NCBI RefSeq assembly: GCF_963678635.1
Contig: NC_087069.1
Location: forward strand, 12,282,530-12,346,529
DNA: 64,000 nt
Direction: 5' to 3'
Source of the DNA: Symsagittifera roscoffensis
Lineage: Eukaryota; Xenacoelomorpha; Acoela; Convolutidae
Part shown: positions 34,172 through 43,762 of the stretch, in pieces
Layout of the letters: every line of letters begins with the position of its first letter
Position numbering within the stretch: the stretch's first letter is position 1
Notes under the pieces: generated by a model
The model's input: the letters and a program-made list of their open reading frames with translations, nothing else
Told to the model about the DNA's origin: nothing
Databases searched by the model: none
Made by a program: the position numbers and the translations under genes

Positions 34172-37100
34172 TCAGCCTATACTTAAGTAATATTTCTTAT
34201 GTAGATACACTTGTATGTTCGTATCAGAGAATATCACGTGTACAAGCGCGTACAATTCCCGAGGATGCAGTCTTCCTCTATTTGGATCGTACACTGGAAG
34301 CGAAAGCTCCTTCACGTCCATTTCCACAAGGAAGTCCCTCAGCCTCGTCAAAGACAAGACTAGGTTTTCTGGGTCCACGTGCTGCTTCTCTGTCGCCCTC
34401 GTTACCAAGAAGCATAAGTACTTTCCCGGTATCTGCGACACCGCCGGGGGTAAGGCTGCTACGCCCCCTATCCCTGGTCTTTGCTTCCAAAGGAATTCCA
34501 CGTTTTTGTATTCCCTCTTAAAATCTGCCGCTAGCGCCGTCCTAAAACTCATGTCTGCGGTGATTGCTATCGCACATGTTCTGTTTGTGAGTATGAAATC
34601 ACTATCTGTTAGTACTATGTTACTTGAATATTCATTTGGTAAGTTAAAATATGACTCAACTACCCTGCCTATGTCAGGTTTCTTAGGTTCTTCGCCTGTT
34701 TCTGCTTCTAAGTTTCCTGTTTCTCTTGCTATTCTCAATTTTTTTATTATCAAGTTTTCAGTGTGGGTAAGTCCTACCCCCACTCCCCGGACAAAAATAT
34801 CCATCGGCGTCCCCGTCGATTGCATACCGGGTATTAAGTCAAGATTAGAAGCTGGAATGAGTAATCGTCCTTCCTGGGCAGCCCAGGAAGGATCGTCTCG
34901 TTCAGTCTTGATGTATTTCATGCTTTCACGATCTACGTCTTGAATCGTGACGCTGGTCTTCTCTGGATCCGAGGTCATTTCATTCAGCCACTCTAAGACA
35001 CGCAGGTTCGTCTGGTCTTGTTCATATGACTGCTGTTGCTCGTCGTCAAATTCTACCTCGGGTTTCGACCAGTCGTCAACCCACTCATCGTTGTGATCAT
35101 TGACTATGTCAATGTCTTGTGACACAGTTATTTCCTCTAAACCCACTACTTCCTCCACTATTTTCTTTAGATCTATCCTACCCACTACAAAGTCGTCACC
35201 GTAAGTATTGTACTTCTTTCTTGGTCTCGTCCCGTCCTTCTGACGAGTCTGCATCGTGAACGGAAGATCTGCTTCCAAGTTCTTGGGAACCTCTGTTTGT
35301 TCGGGATCCTGCCAATCCTCTTCTGCGTAGGGTAAGGTTTCATCGTCCGCTTCGATCTTTTCGTTTGGATCCAGGTCCAGCGGTATATCCGTACCTTCCT
35401 CTACGATTTCGTTTCCATCGTTCTTCTCCCTGGTGCCTTTTTCATTGACCTCACAAGCAGGGTCCATCATTAGATAATCCCCTTCTTCCATGTCTGCAGG
35501 TATACACCAGTCTTCTGTCGATGGATTGTGTGGCTTGATGTTCTCGTAATGGGCGGCTCGGCCAGTACTCAGTCTATAAAAGTGTCCCTCTTGGTGCACC
35601 TCTGTAATCATGAAGGGTCCCCTCCACTTCTTCAGAAGCTTCTTTGTCCCTTTCGGTGGTATAACGTTCTGAAATACCCATACGTAGTCTCCCACCGAGT
35701 AAGCCTTTGCACCAGCTGCTTTCTTGTCGAATCTTTTCCTCTGCCTTGCCTGTGCCTGCTGAGTGTTTCGTCTACACAAGTCGTTCAAATCCTGTTGGCG
35801 TCTGATCACATCCCTCACGTAGACCTGTGGGGATGTTTTCTTTCCCTCATATTCTGGGTAGAAGAAGGTTAAGGGTAAAGACTTTTCGTGTCCAGTTAGC
35901 ATCATGTGTGGACTGACTCCAGTGGTGGAGTGTTGTGTGCTATTATATGCCCCCATCACCTGTGGAAGATATCTGTCCCAATCGGTCATGTACCTGGAAC
36001 AATATACTCTCAGCATCGACACTAACGTCCTATTCTGTCTTTCCACTAAGCCATTCGTCTGCGGGTGGTATGTCGTGGAGTGAGCCTGAGCGACCTGTGA
36101 GCGTCTCATAAGCTCTTTCGTAAGCTCTCCTACGAAAGCTGTTCCATTGTCCGATTGAAACGTCATTGGACAACCATGTCTTGCTATCCATGTGTTAATC
36201 AGGTGGTCGCATGTCTCTTCCGCCGAGGCAGTTATGCAGGGCACGGCCTCTGCATACTTCGTAAAATGATCTATCATTACCAGCGCCTGGTTGTAACCAT
36301 TGTCTGTCATGCATATCTTTTGGTGATCTATTTGCACCACCTCGTTGAATTCAGACGACTCAATCGAGTGTAAAGGAAATCGCAACTTCCTAGGATCCTT
36401 GACCTGTTGGCATGACAGACATGCTGTCACCCATTTCTCGCATGCCTTTTTCATCCCAGGCCACTCAAAGCGCTTCAGGATCCTCTGATATACTTTGTCG
36501 ATCCCCTGATGGCCCATTTGATCATGTGACCTGAATAATAGTTCTGTCTGATAGAGTTGCGGTAATACTATCGCGTTATACTTGTACAGCACTCTGTCTT
36601 CCTCCCTTCTTTTGCAAGCCACAATTCCGTCCTTGTTCAAATATAACCTCCCTTCCTTCTGCATGAAGTATTGTCTCAGGATGCGATAACTATCTTCCTC
36701 TAGGTCCCCTTTATCCGGAGAACCATTCTCGATCCACCTTTTCAGGTTGCTTGTCATGCGATCATTTCTCTGCGCCCTCAGAAGGTCCGAGAGTCTGTAT
36801 CTCGCCTTCAAGTATGTCTTCATGACCCTCATTTGACTATTCAGCTCGTTGGGTTGATGTGTGTCTTCTTCCATCTTAACGCACCAAATCTTCGCCAACG
36901 GTTGTGTTTCTTGTTCAAACGGCAGAAGATCAGTCCTGATTACCGCTTTCTGCGGCAATAGGCTTATCGAGCGTTTCGATACCGCTATTGTCTCCAAGTC
37001 ATCCGCTGCGTTGTCAAAGACTCTTTCGCTCGGTATCAGGTAGCGATCGCTGTCCGGATCCTGGTACACCTCTCTGTCCAGGTCTCTCGCCCGAGTTTCC

Positions 37101-40100
37101 ACTAGTAGCGTGTGTATCGCCAGTTCTGACAGTTCTGATCCCGAGGTCGAATCCCTGTCTGAATAGGTGTTCATTCTTGAGCTTTCTGAATTATCATCCG
37201 ACGAAGGTGTTGTGCTGGAGACTGCACGCTCCTCCAGGTCATGTCTGTACTTCCTTCGCATCCATCTGAACTCCCCGGACAAAACCTTGTTCTCTAGGTC
37301 CTGTTTCTCATCAGGAATTTTCTCGTCTATCTCGGACTCCCCGGACAAATTTTCTTGTCCCGGGTGTTGATCTTGTGATCTTTGATCTTTCTCTTTATCC
37401 TTCTCCCCGGACAAATAGTCTTGCAGCCGATTTTGTTTTACAACTTCACCCTCTTTCTCCCGGTCCATAAAGGTGACAGTTTTCTTTTGCTTGCCGCTCT
37501 CCTGTTCTTTCTGTCCGTAAGAAGTACTGGTTAAAATCTCTTGGGGTATTGAGGATACTAGTTGCTGAACTATTGTCCTACAATCCCTCTCGTTCTCTTC
37601 GTGTTGTCGTCTGGACGGCATGATCTTTACTTTCTCCCTGACTGTTAGCGATGCCACTGCTGCCGTCCACTCGGGGTCATCTCTGGTCACTTCTCTTTCT
37701 AACAATCCACCCAGCATCCGCATCACTTGTGGTGTGACTTGCACCGTTTTATCCAGTAATGAGAGGCTGTTTATATTCATGCGAGAGAGTTCTTGCTGGA
37801 CCAGGTTCGAGCGCAGCAGCAAATCCAACGGGATCGGGTCCTCCTTTGACAGGATCTTCATCTCGGCTGCTTTCTCTACAGGTAACTCCGGATGTCCTGG
37901 AATTGGATGTCCAGACTTATCCAACCATCTCGTTAAGGGAAGCGCTTCATAAGTTTCTTTATCTAGAAACGAGAATCCCTCCTTTATTTCCGCCTGATTG
38001 GCTTGCTTCTGCTCCAACCTTTCATAGAACTCAGTTTTCTTGCTGAGGCTATCGGCATTCTGGTGTTTATCGCGCATCCTATGCTCGATTATCATATGGT
38101 AGCCATCCAATCTTACTATCCATCTACCAATATAACTCTGATCCATCGAGTAGGTTTTCAACCAGGATAACGCTCTGTTGTCCACGCGTAACTTGAAGGG
38201 CGCGCTCCCCAAGTATGCACGGTACTTCTCCACGAAGGTGACTACTGCAAACATTTCTGCTTTCGGTGCGCCATATTTCATCTCTGTGTCACTCAAGACT
38301 TTGCTGCCGTATGCAATGGGACGGAGAACTGTTCTTCCGTTCCATTCTTGCTCTTGATGCAAGATTCCTGAGATGGCCACCACCGATGCGTCTGTGTCGA
38401 GAACATACATGCCCTTTTCTGTAGGCATGCCCAGCACTGGCGCTTCGCACAGTTCCCGCTTTATGTTCTCGAAAGCAACCTGTGCCTCATCGTTCCATTC
38501 GAACTTTTTCCCTTTGTTGCGCATCAGCTTCTGCATCGGATACACTTTGTCTGCATATCCTTTGATAAATTCACGGTAATAATTGGCAAACCCCAGGAAG
38601 CTCATTAGCTGTGTGTCCGTCCTCGGAGCCTTCCATGTCAGCACAGCCTCTACTGCTTCCGGATCTGGCCTCACACCATGCCTGTCCACCATTCTTCCCA
38701 GGTACTTGATCGAATCCCTCAGGATTTCACATTTTGATGGTTTGCATTTCAAGCCTGCTCTTTTCATACATCCGAAGACCTCATCGAGCCGATCAATGTG
38801 ATCCTCCAGGGTCGGTGTCGCTATGACTACGTCATCCACGTAGCACATCAAGAGATTCCCGTACTTTTTGGTCACTCCTGTCAAAGCCTGAGCCATCAGC
38901 CTTTGAAAAGTTGCTGTTGCATTGCATAAGCCGAAGGGCATCCTCTTCCACTGGTACAACCCCAATTCGCACGCGAAACCGGTTTTTTCCCTATCCTTTT
39001 TCCGCAAAAGAACCTGCCAGAAGGCAGAACCCAAGTCCAATGTGGTGAAGAACTTTGCATCACCAAGCTTAGAGAGGCTCTCGTCTATTCGCGGTATCGG
39101 GTACGCATCTTTAATCGTTACCGCGTTCAAGTAACGAAAGTCGCAACAAAATCTAAGCTGCCCCCCTTTCTTTTTCGCCATGACTACCCCGAAAGCCCAC
39201 GGCGATTTCGAGGGTTCTATCATGTCGTATTCAAGCAACATTTCTATTTCCGCTCGGCAGGCTTCCGATTTATGTGGCGTCATTCGCCTTGCGCCTTCCC
39301 TATGGGGGACGGCGCCTTCTTCTAGTTCGATTTCGTGTTCGACGAAATTACAGCAGCCGATATCCGCCTTATGTTTTGAAAATACATCAGCGTTCCGATT
39401 TAGGAGGTCCCGCAATTTTTCGAAATCTCCCTCACCTATTTTCCCTTTTAAATGTTCTATCTCTGGCAAAACCGGTTTGTCAGATTCTAATTCATATGAC
39501 GAGGGGCGTTCCGGAAAATTCGAGCAGCTTGATAAGCCGTCGTCCGTTTCGGATTTCATTGAAAACAATTTACGAATAGATTTTAATTCATCAATCCTCT
39601 TTAAAATTTTATCTTTATTGGCATGATAAGGACAGTCTTTCACACTATATTTCTTCAAGTTTTGTGTCTCTTCATAGTCGGTCCTCATCGGCAATGCGTA
39701 ACCAAGCTTCTTTCCACGCTGGATTGAAACCGTGGTGTCCAGTGTGTTCAACAACACACTGACACACAGTCCGTTTCGCGTTACCGAGAAGCTCCGGCCT
39801 AAAATCACCGAACTCTGACTATTTGGATTCGGTACTAAGCAAACCTGTTTACTATCACTTAACGAATTTAAATTTCTCATTCTAAAAATCGCTACTACAG
39901 CTTGTCCTGGTTGTAATTTTACTTTTCTATCCAAAAAAACTGGTACCTTATTCTCGTCTGTTATTATCCTATTAATTGGTCTCTTAACATACTTTCGGTC
40001 CAGCTTTCTAATCCGTATTAGACCGTTGTTCAAGTCAATCATCACGTCAAAGTTCCTGACAAAATCTCTGCCCAAGATGAATTGGTCGGCGTCGTCCAGA

Positions 40101-43100
40101 TTCTCTACCACCAGGGAGCTCATCCAAAGGTTCCGTCCTCCCATGTGAAGGACCGTTACCGGTGTTCTTCCGGCTACGTAGATAGCTCCTCGATTGGCTG
40201 CAGCCAGTCGGAGATTCGTTGGAATCAGATCTTCCCGCGTGAAGCCCATTCTTTCCCAAGTTTTTATCGGCATCACACTCACTACCGCTCCTGTGTCCAG
40301 AAGCCCTGTGACTCCGATTTTTGTTCCGTTGGTGTCGAGCAGATGTGCTGTCACATCTGCTTCATATCCAATGTGTACTGCGTCTTGTTCCATCATGGCG
40401 TCATGGCCTATCCTGCGGACCTTGAGTTCCTCTTCTCCCAAATAGATCTGCCCTATTTGGTCATCATAAGTCCTGGTGTAGATGCTGATCCCATCCACGT
40501 TCAGCATCACTTGATACGGCCCATAGACTTCTAGGTAGCGTCCATGAAGTTTCTTCATGCGAGGGCCACCCGTCGTTAGTAGAGCCCTCACAGCCCTCGA
40601 CTCGGTGCGTGGCTCCATCTGCCTCAGATAGTCTGCATATGTGTCCAAATGCATCAAAGTGAACTCAGACGGTTCACTCAGATTTCTGATTACCTGATGC
40701 CCTGCCACCGAGATTATCGACTGTATTTTACTTCCTTGCGGTGCCATACCGAACCTCTGACCAGAGATAACATTAAGTTTCATGCTCAAGCTGCTTGGTG
40801 CTTTTGCCTCTTCAACTTCCGTTGCTTCGAAGGCGTTCAGTTGCTCCTGTAATTTTTCATTCTCCAGCTCGAGTTTCACCTTTTGTTCAATCTCTTTCGT
40901 CACTAGTTCCTGCTGTACTCTGTTTATAGCATCCCTCGCAGCTGCCCTATAATCGATTTTGAAGTCATCGGCCGCAGTTGCTGGTTCCGGTTCACGTGCT
41001 TCCTCTGTTACCGCTTGCATCTTCTTTGCCACCAGCTCTTGAGGTTTATCCTTTCTGCGTGCCTCCGCTTCACTCAAAAGTCGAGCCTTGCTGGCTTTCA
41101 CTCCTGACAAAGCTTCTTCATGTCTTGGATGCTTGATGTCTGCCACTGCATCCCAGAATTGCGGACAACCTGATTTAAAATGACCTTCCAAGTTACAAAA
41201 GAAACACCTCGGGCCGAATTTCGCAATTACTCCTCTCATGAAATCCTCATGATCCAACTCTGACGCATCTTCGTCCTCGAGGCTAAAGCATATTGCTTTC
41301 ATGCCTTGTTTGTAAGTTGGGCATGCTGACACATGATGGTCTGTTGAACTGCAATTAGCACAAGAACGTCTCTTGTCCATATCGTCCCTCGGTTTGTACC
41401 AATTGTTCCCTTGGTTCGCTGGTCCGTTGTTAAAATTGCCATAATTGTTCTTGTAATATCCAGATCTCGAAGGAGGTTTCAACAATAGATACTCTTTTGA
41501 TTTGAGCCTCAACTCCTCCGGTGTTGGCGCATTAGTTGATAGTGGTGTGTAATGCGTTGCTAGCATCGTACGAAGTTCATCATTTTTCACACCATCGATG
41601 AATTTTGAGGCTACGGCCAGGTTCATCCTTCGGTTTGACTCATCCGGTTGGCTGCGTCTTCTCAGCATTTCCAAATCATCGAGAAACTTGTCTATGGTTT
41701 CATCTTCCCGTTGCCTCCGTTTCTCGAAGCGCATCATCGCCTGGTGTCCCTGCACCCCTGATCCAAAACGGTTTAACAAGATTTCGAAGATTTTCTCTGC
41801 AGTGTCACGTTGATACTGTTTCTTGGCCATGACACAGTTCAGGGCTGTCCCTTCTAAGTTGCTGGTGAGCGCGCTGCATTCCTGTCTCTCAGACAAGTCT
41901 TCTTCCTCGAAATGCAGCTTCATTACCTCTATCCAGGTATCAAAACAGCCATCAGATTCGTCTTTGTAGCCTCTTGGCTTCTTAAAGACTCTTCTGGACT
42001 TTTCACTGCGTTCATTGGTTCTAGATAACCGCGTCAGGAATGTCTCCAAAGACCTGTTCAGGGGTTCAAATGCTGTGGCCATTGCCGTAGCATCCCTTGA
42101 GTGTCCCGCTTGAGTGTCCTCACACCTCGTCGAAGGCTCTGTGTGCGGTGCATCCCTGCAATCCGAATCGCCGTAAGCGTTTCCCGCTTGGCCCACGTGA
42201 CTCCTCCTCGGGCTTGCATGCCCCCTGTTGCCGGAATCACTTCTCCCAGTCGCATGTGTGCCTTGCGTTGGTCGTTCGTTAGAGGTTTGTCTGTTCCCCG
42301 TTGAATTTGCTCTACTGTTCGGGACCCATGCTGCATTACCCCTTGTGGCATAGCCTGATGAACTGCCCCTGCCTCTAGTGGATCCATACGTTTTCCTCTT
42401 TTGATGTTCATTGAAGTTCACTTTCGGTTCCCTGCTGGGACCTCCCGAATTCGGTTCTCCTTCTTTTGGTCCACTCTTGCTGCTTAGTAGCCCGTCCAAC
42501 CTATCCATGATAGCCTGAGTTCGCATCTCCATCATCGCATCTATCTTTGTGTCAAGAGACCCAAGAGACTGCTCTTGCTGAATTCTTAACTTCTCCATGT
42601 CGGCTCTTAAGCGTAACTCCCTCTGTTCCGCCTCTCTTGTCATTCGTGACAAGTTCCTCGTCATATGTTCATCCGTTCTCTCTTTCAAGCGTTTTTCGCT
42701 CCTGTCAACTTCTTGTCTGTTGCGGTTTATTTCTTCCCGCAGCCTTTCTCTCTCAATGTGAACTGCTCTTTCTAGTTCACTCATCCTTATTGACATTTGC
42801 TCGTTTTGTTCTCCTAAACTGTCCACTATGTTGTTTAAGGCTTCCTCTAGTGCTGCCCCGTTATCCACCAGTGGCGTTACTAGTGGTGGTGTAACCCTGT
42901 CGGTCCCAGGTAACTTCGTGCTTGTCGAGATCCGGGCCTTGACTCGCTGCCTCAACGTCTTTTCATTATTTATTTCAGGGTCATTTAACGCGTTGCCGAG
43001 CCCTCTGGTTCTATTCTCACCAGGTTCTGGCTCCGAACTTGCCCTCCTCGTGAAGTCTTTTGACTGGCCTGGTGTGTTTGCTTCTTTGCTTATAGTTGTC

Positions 43101-43762
43101 ACTACACCAAATTTGTCCGTGGTTCCAGTCTCTCTTCCGACGTGTGCCTCACTCTCTTGGACTGAACTATTGAGGCTGACTTGAGATCCATAGTCCCCTT
43201 GCTCCTCTTCATCTTCTTCCTCCTGGGACTCACCATCGTTGCCTGCTCCTCCTCCCATGCTGAATGGAAAGATGTTCCCGAAGGTGTTCTTCATTCTTTC
43301 TGAGAATGATGATGACGTTGTTTGTTTCCCAGTTCCGCTTGCCATCATAGTGTTGTCTGTCGGAGATCTTCTCGTTGCCGCTACCTCAGTTGAGATGTCG
43401 GACAGTTCCGACATCTCCTCTCGATCCAATGTCCCGGTGGAAGTGGCAAAATCATGGCCTTGTTCTACCGGGGTAGATTCACTCGCCAGCCTTCTGCCTC
43501 TCCCTTCCAGTTCATTTACTTCCTGGTTGTCATTCATGGTATGGTCCGTATTGACCTCCACTTCTAACAGTTCTCTTCGCTCTTCTGAGGTCTTTTGACT
43601 TCTCGTTTCAACCATCCTGCCTGAAACCGTCCCCCTTTTGTCAGACCGGGATCGCTTGATCCAATCCACAAAAGGATCGGTCATCGTTTTTCTTTGCTTT
43701 TCAGGTATGAATTTCCTAGAGCTATTACCTCGTTTTGGTATCCTTGACTTGTCTAAACTCAT
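34172..43762 (-). CDS. Gag-Pol polyprotein with C-terminal macro domain (3196 aa)
   Basis: Single intact frame. Approximate residues: charged N-terminus; coiled coil about 325-395; Gag capsid-like domain about 590-760; two CCHC knuckles about 801-814 and 850-863; retropepsin LLDTGAVV about 1153; a beta-rich insert about 1240-1340; RT with YVDDV about 1639; RNase H from LDTDAS about 1788; integrase HHCC about 2411-2450, then D (QIDHQ, about 2475), D (QSDNGTAF, about 2535), E (GLVERQN, about 2570); GPF module about 2715; acidic linker; macro domain about 3040-3196. The last part shows the macro signature ADMSFRTALAADFKREY, a GGVAAL strand, FLVTR and ELSLPVYDPN. It is closest to TARG1/OARD1-type macro domains, but the positions of that family's catalytic Lys and Asp appear to hold Arg and a non-Asp. 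It may bind ADP-ribose rather than hydrolyse it. Confidence 0.93.
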   Translation of the reverse strand: MSLDKSRIPKRGNSSRKFIPEKQRKTMTDPFVDWIKRSRSDKRGTVSGRMVETRSQKTSEERRELLEVEVNTDHTMNDNQEVNELEGRGRRLASESTPVEQGHDFATSTGTLDREEMSELSDISTEVAATRRSPTDNTMMASGTGKQTTSSSFSERMKNTFGNIFPFSMGGGAGNDGESQEEEDEEEQGDYGSQVSLNSSVQESEAHVGRETGTTDKFGVVTTISKEANTPGQSKDFTRRASSEPEPGENRTRGLGNALNDPEINNEKTLRQRVKARISTSTKLPGTDRVTPPLVTPLVDNGAALEEALNNIVDSLGEQNEQMSIRMSELERAVHIERERLREEINRNRQEVDRSEKRLKERTDEHMTRNLSRMTREAEQRELRLRADMEKLRIQQEQSLGSLDTKIDAMMEMRTQAIMDRLDGLLSSKSGPKEGEPNSGGPSREPKVNFNEHQKRKTYGSTRGRGSSSGYATRGNAAWVPNSRANSTGNRQTSNERPTQGTHATGRSDSGNRGHASPRRSHVGQAGNAYGDSDCRDAPHTEPSTRCEDTQAGHSRDATAMATAFEPLNRSLETFLTRLSRTNERSEKSRRVFKKPRGYKDESDGCFDTWIEVMKLHFEEEDLSERQECSALTSNLEGTALNCVMAKKQYQRDTAEKIFEILLNRFGSGVQGHQAMMRFEKRRQREDETIDKFLDDLEMLRRRSQPDESNRRMNLAVASKFIDGVKNDELRTMLATHYTPLSTNAPTPEELRLKSKEYLLLKPPSRSGYYKNNYGNFNNGPANQGNNWYKPRDDMDKRRSCANCSSTDHHVSACPTYKQGMKAICFSLEDEDASELDHEDFMRGVIAKFGPRCFFCNLEGHFKSGCPQFWDAVADIKHPRHEEALSGVKASKARLLSEAEARRKDKPQELVAKKMQAVTEEAREPEPATAADDFKIDYRAAARDAINRVQQELVTKEIEQKVKLELENEKLQEQLNAFEATEVEEAKAPSSLSMKLNVISGQRFGMAPQGSKIQSIISVAGHQVIRNLSEPSEFTLMHLDTYADYLRQMEPRTESRAVRALLTTGGPRMKKLHGRYLEVYGPYQVMLNVDGISIYTRTYDDQIGQIYLGEEELKVRRIGHDAMMEQDAVHIGYEADVTAHLLDTNGTKIGVTGLLDTGAVVSVMPIKTWERMGFTREDLIPTNLRLAAANRGAIYVAGRTPVTVLHMGGRNLWMSSLVVENLDDADQFILGRDFVRNFDVMIDLNNGLIRIRKLDRKYVKRPINRIITDENKVPVFLDRKVKLQPGQAVVAIFRMRNLNSLSDSKQVCLVPNPNSQSSVILGRSFSVTRNGLCVSVLLNTLDTTVSIQRGKKLGYALPMRTDYEETQNLKKYSVKDCPYHANKDKILKRIDELKSIRKLFSMKSETDDGLSSCSNFPERPSSYELESDKPVLPEIEHLKGKIGEGDFEKLRDLLNRNADVFSKHKADIGCCNFVEHEIELEEGAVPHREGARRMTPHKSEACRAEIEMLLEYDMIEPSKSPWAFGVVMAKKKGGQLRFCCDFRYLNAVTIKDAYPIPRIDESLSKLGDAKFFTTLDLGSAFWQVLLRKKDREKTGFACELGLYQWKRMPFGLCNATATFQRLMAQALTGVTKKYGNLLMCYVDDVVIATPTLEDHIDRLDEVFGCMKRAGLKCKPSKCEILRDSIKYLGRMVDRHGVRPDPEAVEAVLTWKAPRTDTQLMSFLGFANYYREFIKGYADKVYPMQKLMRNKGKKFEWNDEAQVAFENIKRELCEAPVLGMPTEKGMYVLDTDASVVAISGILHQEQEWNGRTVLRPIAYGSKVLSDTEMKYGAPKAEMFAVVTFVEKYRAYLGSAPFKLRVDNRALSWLKTYSMDQSYIGRWIVRLDGYHMIIEHRMRDKHQNADSLSKKTEFYERLEQKQANQAEIKEGFSFLDKETYEALPLTRWLDKSGHPIPGHPELPVEKAAEMKILSKEDPIPLDLLLRSNLVQQELSRMNINSLSLLDKTVQVTPQVMRMLGGLLEREVTRDDPEWTAAVASLTVREKVKIMPSRRQHEENERDCRTIVQQLVSSIPQEILTSTSYGQKEQESGKQKKTVTFMDREKEGEVVKQNRLQDYLSGEKDKEKDQRSQDQHPGQENLSGESEIDEKIPDEKQDLENKVLSGEFRWMRRKYRHDLEERAVSSTTPSSDDNSESSRMNTYSDRDSTSGSELSELAIHTLLVETRARDLDREVYQDPDSDRYLIPSERVFDNAADDLETIAVSKRSISLLPQKAVIRTDLLPFEQETQPLAKIWCVKMEEDTHQPNELNSQMRVMKTYLKARYRLSDLLRAQRNDRMTSNLKRWIENGSPDKGDLEEDSYRILRQYFMQKEGRLYLNKDGIVACKRREEDRVLYKYNAIVLPQLYQTELLFRSHDQMGHQGIDKVYQRILKRFEWPGMKKACEKWVTACLSCQQVKDPRKLRFPLHSIESSEFNEVVQIDHQKICMTDNGYNQALVMIDHFTKYAEAVPCITASAEETCDHLINTWIARHGCPMTFQSDNGTAFVGELTKELMRRSQVAQAHSTTYHPQTNGLVERQNRTLVSMLRVYCSRYMTDWDRYLPQVMGAYNSTQHSTTGVSPHMMLTGHEKSLPLTFFYPEYEGKKTSPQVYVRDVIRRQQDLNDLCRRNTQQAQARQRKRFDKKAAGAKAYSVGDYVWVFQNVIPPKGTKKLLKKWRGPFMITEVHQEGHFYRLSTGRAAHYENIKPHNPSTEDWCIPADMEEGDYLMMDPACEVNEKGTREKNDGNEIVEEGTDIPLDLDPNEKIEADDETLPYAEEDWQDPEQTEVPKNLEADLPFTMQTRQKDGTRPRKKYNTYGDDFVVGRIDLKKIVEEVVGLEEITVSQDIDIVNDHNDEWVDDWSKPEVEFDDEQQQSYEQDQTNLRVLEWLNEMTSDPEKTSVTIQDVDRESMKYIKTERDDPSWAAQEGRLLIPASNLDLIPGMQSTGTPMDIFVRGVGVGLTHTENLIIKKLRIARETGNLEAETGEEPKKPDIGRVVESYFNLPNEYSSNIVLTDSDFILTNRTCAIAITADMSFRTALAADFKREYKNVEFLWKQRPGIGGVAALPPAVSQIPGKYLCFLVTRATEKQHVDPENLVLSLTRLRDFLVEMDVKELSLPVYDPNRGRLHPRELYALVHVIFSDTNIQVYLHKKYYLSIG

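Noticed and set aside
34215-34943. 242-codon plus-strand ORF opposite the giant Gag-Pol C-terminus
   Set aside because: Ser-rich shadow of the macro-domain end and linker; no start context or domain. The minus frame explains the sequence.
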